Source of the DNA: Fistulifera solaris
Taxonomy: Eukaryota > Bacillariophyta > Bacillariophyceae > Naviculales > Stauroneidaceae
Direction of reading: 5' to 3'
DNA length: 64,000 bases
Assembly (NCBI GenBank): GCA_030295235.1
Contig: AP026164.1
Coordinates: 1,984,001-2,048,000, forward strand
Below, in pieces: positions 52,296 through 62,171 of this stretch. The position numbers and the translations under genes were made by a program. The first letter of the stretch is position 1, and each line of letters starts with the position of its first letter. Below the pieces are notes generated by a model. It was not told the origin of the DNA, did no database searches, and saw only the letters and a list, made by a program, of their open reading frames with translations.

Positions 52296-55200
52296 TTATT
52301 CCTGCTCATTATTGGTCTCGTCCTTCTTCTCGTTGACTTGAGAGTCGAAGAGGGGCTGAGAAATAGGCACATTCGAACTTCCAAACGAACCGAATGGATT
52401 TGTCCCCGACCCAAAAGCATTGAAAGGTGAGGTTGCTGGCGCCGGACCCGGTTGAGCAGGCGTCGGTAATTTGAACGAGGACGTGCCAAAAGAGAAGGAC
52501 ACACTGGATGAACTTCCCGGAGGCTTCATATCAAGAAATGAAGTACTGCTGCCCCCACCAAACACTGGGTTTGCGAATGTCGGCGCTTCGTCTTGTTCTC
52601 CCTCCTGTTTACCCCCCTACGCTGGGCGCTGTTGCTGTTGAAGAGCTAAAGATTGGGGTTGTCACTGTGTTGAAAGACAAGGAACCGCCGGAACCGAAAG
52701 CTGGAATGTTTGTGGAGGCAGGCGGTGCAACGAGCAAGTCCATTTTGGAGGCATCGGCAGAATCACTCATTGGTTCGCTTTGCTCGACGTCTACCTTCTT
52801 CGTAACATCGTCATCTTCTCCCTGCTCTTGCGCATCTAGAACAAGCGATTTCTTGTCGGGCTCGGTTTTTCTTAGTTCAGCATTTGATGAGTCGAGACTT
52901 GATCCAGGAGCGTCTCCCGTTTTCGCCCTTTTTTCATGGTCGTTAGACGGGTCTGACTGGGCATTCTGACTGGCCTCAATTTCAAGTTTTCTCTTGCGAA
53001 GTTTGGCTTCTTCGAGTTTGCGCTTCTTCTCTATTAATTTTTCTTTCATAGAGAGTTCCTTCTTTTCACCTGACATTCGCCTAGTTGGCTTTGGAATCTC
53101 TGCTTCCGAACCAGCTAAAGCTGAATCAGGAACAGCATCTCTCGTCGTCGCTTCACTAGACTTGTTCTTTGAGGGCACGTCACCAGTTGTGGATAGAACC
53201 TGCGGCTTTAGCTCACTGGTGTTTTTCCCCGGTGTGTATACCTCGGCTTCGGCTCGTAGAGGTGATCGTTTCTTAGATTCGACCAGTTGCTGCGTCTCAC
53301 GTGTACCGTCACTTGGTCCAAAGGTGAACCCATCTTCCGGAATCATAGGAAGTCTTTCCTCTAACACTTCTGCGTGCTTCTCGGAATCCGGGTTGCTAGA
53401 GGGTTTCAAAGCTTCGGTTGACACTTCATGGTCTGCAGACGAACTCTTCAAGGCTGCAAGCTGGTCTGAGAGCTTTTTCTCACTGTCTTTGAGTTCCCGT
53501 ATCGTTGACTGAAATTTCCTGAGCGTTTCACGTAGCCTATTATTCTGTTCGTTTGCCCCATCCAATTGAGTTTTGTGGGAAGCTGCCTCTCTTTTCAATT
53601 TGTCCACTGTTGTCTTTAGTTCCTGATGTTCCTCTAGAATCTTTGCGTTCGAAACTTTAATATTCGATAACTTTTCATTTTCCGCTGCAAGTCTTTCGAT
53701 TTCTTTTGTTTTCTCGTCGATTAAAGCTTTTTGCTCCCTGGCTTTCTGATTTAAGTTTTTAGCAATGTTTCTAATGCGTACACTTTCTTCTTCGGTCGCT
53801 TTCTTCCAAGCATTCAGTGACTCCTTTTCTTCTTCCATTGCGCGGATAGTTTCCTTTAACCGGCTATGCTCTTCTGGATCGATTTGATTGAACTTCGAAA
53901 CCAAATTTTGCACTCTTTCCTTCCAAGCTCCAAGGTCTCTTTTCAATCCGTCTCGTTCGGCATCCAGTGCAGCCACTTGTGCACGTAGCTCGCAAATAAC
54001 TGCCTCATTCGGCTTAGAAGACTCTTTCACCACTTCAATCTCTTGTTGCAAGTCCAAATTCTCCTTCTGTAACCTCTCTTTTTCGGTACGTAACACCTTA
54101 TTGCTATCTGTCAATACCATAACTTGTGCTTCTACATCATGGATCTTCTGAACAGCTTCGTTGCCTTGGTCTCCTTTGTCACGTGATTCGGAAAGTAGTA
54201 CATGAAGTTCGGCTCTCGCTTGATCCAGGTTTCTTTTCAAAACATTGCTTGCTGATCTTTCACGATCGAAGGACCGCTTTGTGTTGTCGAGCTCCGACTG
54301 AATCAGCTCGTTCTCGGATCGAAGGAAACGGACTAGTTCGCGTAACTCTGAAACTTCTTTCTGTTGCGCGTGACTGAGCTGCTCGGCTCCGTCATCCCTT
54401 AAGCTGGTATCTACAATGTTTGTCTGTGTTGCGTTTCGCAAGTTTTCAAGCTGCGTGTGTAATGCAGCATTCTGTTCTCTTGCATGCTTCAATGTTTGCA
54501 TTTTTATTTCAAGCGCCTCTTGAAGAGATGACTTTTCTTCTGCCCAGGCTTCACGGTGGCCCTCGCTTTCTCTTTGCAGCGTCAGAAAACTGCTTCGAAG
54601 CTCGGTATTGGTTTGCTCTTCTTTACTCAGCTTTTCCTGGACTTCTCGTAGCGAAGACCTTGCCTGAGAATGTAGACGAAGTTCTCGTTCATAGTTTCTC
54701 TGAGCGATCGTAATCTCGCTGCGCAAACTTTCAACATCTAATTTTAGGGTCACATTCGCTTCTTCTAATGCTTCGACGTCTCTCGACTGGCTTTCAATTG
54801 TGGCTCTCAACGTTGCGATCTCGGTTGTCAGTTTTGTCTCATTCTCACTTCTTTCGTCTCGGTAACCAGCTAAATCATTGGTAAGATCTTGAATAATTTC
54901 TTGCTTCGAAATATTCAAAGCTGACAAACTTTTCACCTTCTCCTCCAAGTCAGCTAATTCTCGTACTTGCTTAGTCGTATTCTCTTCGGTTAGTGCTTTC
55001 AGGGTAGCAAGCTCTGACTCACTAGCTTGGGAAAGGTTTTTGTAGGTCGTGATCTTTTCCGTCATCGAGGCAAGCTCAGCGTCTTTCAAATCAATTTGCA
55101 ACGCAAGACTGTCGATGCGTGCTTGCAGAGATGCGTAAACATCATCATCTCCTGTTAAAACGGCATCCGCTTTGGTGGTCACTTCAAGCTGCGACTCCAA

Positions 55201-57773
55201 TGATTTGCATTTGGACGCCAAACCATTCAATTCTGCCTTAACTTCCAATAAAGCCTTGTCGGCCTTCAACAAGTCGGCCTGAGCTTTAGAGCTTAAATGT
55301 TCGAGATCCTTGACCCGCATATCACTTTCACTCAATTGAAGCTGCAACTTCTCAACTTCACCAGAGTGCTTGTCTCGCTCCAGTTTCAATTGCGAAGAAA
55401 AGCGGGCGACCTCTTCATGGAGTTTTTTCTTGCTCGCTCCCAGCTTTGGTTGCGAGTGTTGCCTCGATGCGGCGTAGGTTATCGTTGACAGACCCATACC
55501 GAGCAACGTCGGCGCGTAGTTGGTGATTTTCTTCAACCGCACGGGCCTCAGAAGCTTTGGCGGTATCTACTTGAGCTTGCAGGAGACGAAGATTACTCTC
55601 CATCCGCCGGGAGTCTTCTTCGGCGCGGCTTAATCTTGAGTTCACTTGCGAGAGGCTTCGCTGAAGGTCCGCATTCATTCGTTCTAACTCGCTTTTTGCA
55701 TTCATGATGGACCGAACTTCACCACGAGAGCGCTCAAGAGCTGATTCCAAGCGTTCCGACTTCTCCTTATGATAGTCAGTCTCAGATGACCTGCGAGCCG
55801 CTTCGCTACGATGCAAAACCAGCTGGCTTTCTAAAGAGTCAACAGAGCTTCTCAACTCAGCTAACACTGATTCGTACCGACCAATACGTTCCGATAAGCT
55901 CTCTTTTTCTCTCAAAGCAGAATTATAATCCGACTTGGCAGCAACCAGCTGGTTTTCTAACTCTTTGTTGCGTTCTTCAAGAGCCCTGGACCGGTCCGAT
56001 TGCCGTTTTAACACGGCCAAAGCGTCTGCTTCGTCCTGAAAAGAGCCTAAAATGTTACTATCCTTTGATACCAACAGCGATTTATATAGATCGCGCTGCA
56101 TAGCAATTTGAATCGCAAGACTTTCCTGATCGCGCTGCTCCTGTCGAAGAATATTCAACTCGGATTCTTGATCCTCAAGCTTCCGCTGTAGGTCGTCATT
56201 GTCGATTTTTCGCTCAAGATCTTCAATGACTAGCATCAATCGTTGCTGCTCAGCAAGCAACCGCTGGTTCTGACTCTGCATTTGCTGGACAGACAAAGGA
56301 ACATCATCATCAACATTTCCACCGGAGCGGCTTGTGAGAAGCCCCTGTACCTGCTTTGCCAATTCTTCTGACTCCTTCTTCTTGGTAGCGAGGACGAGTC
56401 GCATAGTAGATATTTCATTCTGAGCATCTCTAGCTTCCTCTCTTGCGGTATCGCGATCAAAAATGACTTGCCGCAACCTCTGTTCATAATCGTTCATTTT
56501 GTCCATAGCGAGTTCGTACTCCTCAAGTTGGCGAATCATTTTTGGGCGAAAGTCCAAAATGTCTTGCTCTACCTGTCTGAACTGTAGTTGCCAATGTTTA
56601 CATTGAATCTTTTCCTGTCGAAGCGCCTGCTTTGTCTCTTCAAGTTTTGTGTACAGATCTGTCAATGACATCGGTTCTGCGTCTTTCTCGTCGTCAATGG
56701 CCATTTCGATACTATTTGCGATAGTGCCAACGTATCGTGGATTTGCTTGCAGCTCTTCTAGCTTCTTCTCGTAATCTTCTTTCTGCCGTTCGAGAAGTTG
56801 TTGTTTTTCAGTTTCCAATTCAAGACGTAAGCTACTAAGCTCCTCCTCGTTTGCCTCCATGGCACGTGCAGCTGCTTCTTTCATGTCTTCATTTTGACGG
56901 ACCACGTCATTGTACCGCTGTTGCCACCTTTCTAAATGATCCTTTTGCAATTGAACGAGTTTCTTTTCCGCTCTCAACTGATCTTCACTTGTCTCTTGAA
57001 CGGCAACAAGCTCCTGCTTTGTGGAAAGAAGATCCCGAGAAAGCCGGTCAACCTTTTGTTGCAATTCTACCTCAGTTTGCTTTACAATTTGAAGACTTGC
57101 TTCCACGGTCTTTTTTCTCTGTTGTGGTTTGGTCTATTTGCATGTGGAGGTCGAGCGTGCGGTCGCGCGATTCTTGCTGAAGGCGATTATAGTCTTCGGC
57201 TTTTTGCTGAAGTTCTTTCTCTAGCCATTTAGAGTGAGCTTGCAGGCTATCGATTTCAATTCGAAGACGTTGAGTTTCAAGGAAGAGGGGGATAGCCTCA
57301 GAATCTTTCAACTTGGTCTGAACCTCCAGTGTCGAAATGATCTTTGATTTCTCAGCATTCTGATCAGATAATCGACTTTGCGACAAGAAAACTGTTAAGA
57401 AACAATTCATCTTGCGAATGCGGTATCTTGGTAGAACGTACCTCAACTCTTCTCGTAGCGAATCACTTTCGGCTTGAGATCTATCGACTCGTTCTTGAGC
57501 CAACTTAATGCTCTCTTCCAGTGTCTGAATTTTTGACTGTGTGACCAACTTATTTGCTACTTCTTTCTCAAGTTCGATCCGTAATTGCGAGATCGTTTCA
57601 CTGGCATCGTCAACTAAATTCTCCTTAACCTCCAACAGCTCGTGCTCCAAGCGATCGCGTTCCTCTCGGACTGCAAAATATTGGCGCTCCAAGTCTTCCA
57701 GCACCGTTTGCGAAACCAAATCGTCACCGCGAGGGAACGGCGCCTCTGCTGAATCGTCAAAATCCGTGTCCAT
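52296..57773 (-). CDS. TPR: TPR/Mlp1-like nuclear basket nucleoporin with FG-type tail
   Basis: About 1,800 residues, nearly all coiled coil, with the family's 'RLRIEIDSLQAHSKWLEKEL' and 'QESRDRTLDLHMQID' early on. The C-terminal 400 residues are disordered and acidic/basic, ending in an FG-type stretch ('VFGGGSSTSF', 'SFSFGTSSFKL', 'FNAFGSGTNPFGSFGSS'). It should form the filaments of the nuclear pore basket. A 66-nt GT-AG intron (57376-57441) is a multiple of three and stop-free. Three extra bases at homopolymers (A6 near 57107, A6 near 55423, G6 near 52613) split the gene into four frames. The start at 57773 is the first ATG; the frame is open slightly beyond. Confidence 0.88.
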
Positions 57774-57978
57774 GCTTTCCAACGTTTCCTGTGCTTGCAA
57801 AAGTAAGTTTAGTTCACGAAAATAACTGATCAAATGGATGGGATTGTCCTTGTGTTTCTAGTCTTATCTTCGATCCGCTGCGCCAGAGAGCCCGCGAAGA
57901 CTTCACGAGGCCGAGAGCGGCAAACGGTAGTTAACTCGTACGACGCACGTACTAGCTAGGGATGCTGGGTTCTGGGAA

Positions 57979-58056
57979 CTGGGAAGGACGATTCTGCCTC
58001 CCAGTACAAGATTCTACGTAGCGACCACGACGAGGCAGAATTTTCACGCCGTTTCC
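57979..58056. mobile_element. Short foldback (MITE-like) element, copy 2
   Basis: Shares the left flank CTGGGAAGGACG and the centre CCAGTACAAGATTCTACGTA with copy 1 at 45352, and the right arm apart from one base. Five bases are missing from its left arm, so its inverted repeat is worn. Confidence 0.65.
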
Positions 58057-58819
58057 TAGGTACGGCAACGGACGGTAGGTTGTCGCCTAAAGTACAGTAT
58101 GGGAATCGGAACCCACCAAGTAGCCTCCCCTTAAATTTTGCGGGTTTCTTCATGTAAACGTTCTCGTCTGTGGATTAACAGAGAGACGATTTATTAGATA
58201 CGGAGTACATGGTTAAGTCTGATGATAATTGACAAATAATTACCATCACCGCATCGAAACGCTTGAATGTCATATGGTAGAAATGAATAGCAACGACTCT
58301 CATTCAGTGTTTGTTGACTATCCATTTTGTTAAGACCCAAAACTTTCTCAATACCTCGATACTCGGGTATCGTCGATTGGGGGAGCGTGTCCGATAGGAT
58401 TGATAATATCGCCAACGCTTACAAAGTCTATAGGGGCATGCTTAAGGAGAATATTTCCGTGGTCGTGTTGGACAGCTTTGCGGGGACTGAGGTTTTTTAA
58501 GTGGAAGGACTTTGAGTTTAAGGAAGATGAAACACGAGGAACATACTGGTACTTGTAGAACTCCATGGAGATGTTACAGTACTGTATCCTGTGTCTAGTT
58601 CAATGGTCGGATAAGGTTAAAAGTCTAGCAAGGATTATCGATGACGGTCCCTATTTAAGAGTTCAACGGAAAGAGTAGTAAAAACGTGGACAAATAGCTA
58701 TAGTTCAAATATAGTTGAGATAAAAATTGTACAGCGTATGGACACAACAAAACAACCTTGAAAGAAAGCAATGACGACAAGAAACCGAAATAAATAGTGA
58801 AACATGAAGATGAAGGTAG

Positions 58820-58831
58820 GGTACCGGTACC
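58820..58831. promoter_or_regulatory. GGTACCGGTACC double palindrome
   Basis: Perfect 12-bp palindrome 124 bp upstream of the coiled-coil gene start. Confidence 0.4.
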
Positions 58832-58954
58832 TCTTCAACGTATTGAAGCGATTGACAGAAAAGGGCGACGGAAAAAGACTCATTTGCTCTTGGCCTGGTG
58901 TTTAATTCTGTATCTTTTGCTAACTGAAGACTTTGGTCAAAAGAAATTTGAAAG

Positions 58955-59782
58955 ATGTCCGACGGTCAAAATAATGTTCTTGTGGCACGCAACAACACTT
59001 TAGTCGCCGAATCAGACCTTGATGCAGCCGCCTGTGCCATAAATCGCTGCTTTGAGAAGGAGATGTCAAAGCTGCAAGATGCACTCTCGGATGACGAGGC
59101 GGCACGACACTATGTAAAGCTGCTTACAGCTTGCCGCGATAGTCTCCTCTCCCACATCGGACGTGTCGTTGAGCCTGTTTCTGACGAAGCTTTTTTCCAG
59201 TTCGTCAATAATGAAGTTCTATCAAAGTCAGAGGGCTTGCAACTGAAGCCTAAAGAGCAGGATAAACAACAGTCTGTCTCGACCAATAGCGATGCGCGAT
59301 ACGAATTTGATGTGGAGGATTTGATAGATGAACAGGCATTTCTGCGCGTGCGGGAGTTACGAAAAAGCGCACGTGACGAAGCACGACAGCTCCAGGACCT
59401 CCGCATTGCTGTGATCGATCGTGCAACGTCCTTAGCGCAAAGACAAGTCGATGTACTTACAAAACATCCAAATGACAACAGCGCTCCGATCGAAAATGTT
59501 TCCAGTGCCCTTTTGAAAAAAGTTTCGAACGAAGCCGATGCAAAATTAATCGACATACGCGAACAGGTATCTGTGCTATGCTCCTCTTTGCAAAAACATG
59601 CCCAAAATAGTGTCGCAAGCAGTATTTCTTCCCTAGATGAAACGGTTTCAAATGTACGCCATGGCCTTGAAATGCAGATTAGCTCGAAGACCAGACAGGC
59701 AATTCTGAAGCGCAACTCGACCAGCGCAAATTTGGAGCAAATCAACACCTCTGATCACTTCGTTCAATTTCTTGGTCAATAA
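58955..59782 (+). CDS. Unknown coiled-coil protein
   Basis: 275 residues, single exon, clean frame. Almost entirely helical: helices around 20-70 ('NRCFEKEMSKLQDALSDDEA'), a long coiled coil at 120-165 ('FLRVRELRKSARDEARQLQD') and another at 185-250. No signal peptide, membrane helix or enzyme motif. Size and helical plan are reminiscent of kinetochore or tethering-complex subunits, but nothing specific supports that. A genuine gene by length and lack of stops. Confidence 0.7.
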   Translation: MSDGQNNVLVARNNTLVAESDLDAAACAINRCFEKEMSKLQDALSDDEAARHYVKLLTACRDSLLSHIGRVVEPVSDEAFFQFVNNEVLSKSEGLQLKPKEQDKQQSVSTNSDARYEFDVEDLIDEQAFLRVRELRKSARDEARQLQDLRIAVIDRATSLAQRQVDVLTKHPNDNSAPIENVSSALLKKVSNEADAKLIDIREQVSVLCSSLQKHAQNSVASSISSLDETVSNVRHGLEMQISSKTRQAILKRNSTSANLEQINTSDHFVQFLGQ

Positions 59783-62171
59783 AAACAATAATGGGAGTTC
59801 ATTAAAGCAGCAGTAATTCAAATATCAAGTTTATTCCCTAATTTCCTGAAAGAAAGAATCCTTTTTGACATTCGGACTAATTTTTCCTTTTCCATTTTCA
59901 TTTTGTCACAAATAATTCAATAAGTTCCCCAACTCAGTCAGCCCCCTGTAAAAAAACGGTAGTCCCATTCCTCCGTTAGTTCTCGTGGCAATCTTCCTGC
60001 ATTCGGTCACCAGCAATCTTATATGTCTAGACCAAGCCGTTAAAGTACAAAGGCTACAGAGACTTCAAGAAACGGTATCCAAGTACTTGAATTGTGTATT
60101 TTAAATATCATCCCAATGCAGTTCTCGCCAACTTGCAAAAGGAAACTGCAACGATGGTGCGGACTATAATCTGAAATTTAGGGCTTCATCAGACATCGTC
60201 TGAGCTCTCGTTGATTCGATCGGTAAGCATGCTATTTCGAAGTCAAAGAGATGTAGCGCCACAGGGCAATCCACCGCACAAGGAATCTGGTGCAGGTTTG
60301 TCACTTTCCTACTATACTTCTGGTAGGGTATTTCAAAAACGGGGCTTTTAAATACAAGAAAGAAGCCAAGGAAAATATATAGCACCATGAATATATTTCA
60401 GACTTCAGGAAAAAAGAAAAAAAGAATAAGGTTAAATATGAAATATTATTGATCGTTGGTCGGTTAAACTTTCCTTCAATCAGATAAACCGATATATTAT
60501 GCGACAAGCTTTCCTATCAAGAGATGCGTTATACTTTATAAAACACTCCTCTCACAAACAAAAAAATAAGTGTGTATAGTGAACTCCGCGATCTGGTAAC
60601 ACTTGAAATTTTCGTTCGCTGGTTTTTTCTCATTTGATCATGAAATAGGCCTTTTATAGGGGAGAGCGACGGAAAGCAACACTGCAAGTGGCAAGAAGAC
60701 AAAATGAATTCAAAACTACGTGAAAAGTCAGCTTGCTATGTGCTCTCTTCTGCCCACTGATATTGAAAAAGCATCGTCATCGTGCATTGACAAACGACAA
60801 CAAAAGGTCGACCATACAGTATCGCTCTGCAATAAAACATTTATTATCAACAGTGTACGTATCTCATTTTGCTGATTCACCACGAACATCGCTACATGTA
60901 ATTGATCAACAATTTTTTAAGCAGCTTTAAGCAAAATACTGAACTTCAAAAACCATTCTGATAGACTCATTTCAGTGATCTTTTGGTGCAACACCCACAG
61001 ATTGTTCTAGCTGAACTGTCTAAATTGATCTAATAGGGAAAAACGGAGGTTTTTGGTTTGATCAACAGACTTTCAAACCAATACGTTGCGAAAACAACGA
61101 GCGCAAAAGAAGAGTTAATTCAGACAATATTTTTATCCTCCTTATCATATATTTGTAGAATTGAATACATCACCGACGACTGAACTAACAAAGTAACTGT
61201 AAAAAAGATCGCGAAGATCGCATTGTTTTTTTTACGCCAGGCTTGAGCCCTGTCGAAGTAAACCAGAAGTGAGTTCACAGTAATGTTGCGACTAAATAAT
61301 GGTTACTTTGGGATAGGATTAACCTTTCGTTTAATAAATTTATTAAGTTCTTGCATTCTTGCAACTAATGATTTTTGCCAAGCCAGAGGTCAACTAGTTA
61401 AAAATAGATTTTCTCGTATCATTTATTGTTCGAGTCGGACAGATCTTCTAAATCGAAATTTTAGAAATTGGGCAAAATCAGCGCCAATGCAATCAACGAA
61501 AATTGTGTAAAAAAATTAACAATATAAGCTACAGAATCAAAGAAATCCCTGCTTCTTTGAAGCTTTGCCCCAATTACTGATATCTCAGAGGGTTATATGT
61601 ACTTTAACCAGAGAAATTTGAATCCGGGAATCGGGTAATGACTGCTTGGACATAACACAGGCTCTTTTGATTTGATTTATGTTTTCTGATTATGACAGAT
61701 AAGCGTCGCTTGCTTTAACACGAACTGACCTTGTTTTGGTTAGCAATTATCATCATAAGATGCCAAAGCTGATTCCTTAAATGTTACAATAACTCAAGTT
61801 TGTTTTCTACCATTAAATTCATATTTTGTTGCTTGCATTTGGATATTTTTCACACCTTACCTCTTTCTACTTAACATGCGACTGACGGAAGTTACCAGCA
61901 CGCTGGAACAATGACCATGATGTGGAAGAGGTTGCGAATCAGTCGATTTTGAAGCGGGGAAGTTTTGTAGAGAATAAGAATATGGCGATAGATTTGGAAA
62001 GTTTGCTGGTTGTGGTTCCGTGAAAATGGATGTTGGTTGGAAGAGCTGTTGCAACACAATTCGGATTCATGTTGGCCTACAAAGCCTTTTTTTTACATAC
62101 ATTTCACCGTTTGAGTGGAAAAAAACTTGTGGTGGACGTAATTTTTGAGAAAGCGTTTTCTTGTTATTTAT
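59783..62171. other. AT-rich gene-free block
   Basis: About 2.4 kb without a supportable gene, between two convergent genes. Hand counts on several 60-bp lines between 60361 and 61860 give about 27-40% G+C, well below the coding parts of the window. Short frames (60301-60507, 61283-61510) have no family resemblance. Neither satellite repeats nor tRNA seen. Confidence 0.6.

Larger units (their letters stand above)
57774..58954. other. Intergenic with foldback copy 2 and GGTACC site
   Basis: About 1.2 kb between TPR and the coiled-coil gene. Minus-strand frames at 58194-58566 chain loosely ('NPIGHAPPIDDTRVSRYRG') but have no family I recognise and are not called. Confidence 0.5.

Noticed and set aside
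58194-58566. Two overlapping minus-strand frames upstream of the coiled-coil gene
   Set aside because: Joined they give a phrase that looks protein-like ('NPIGHAPPIDDTRVSRYRG') but no family, start or splice support.
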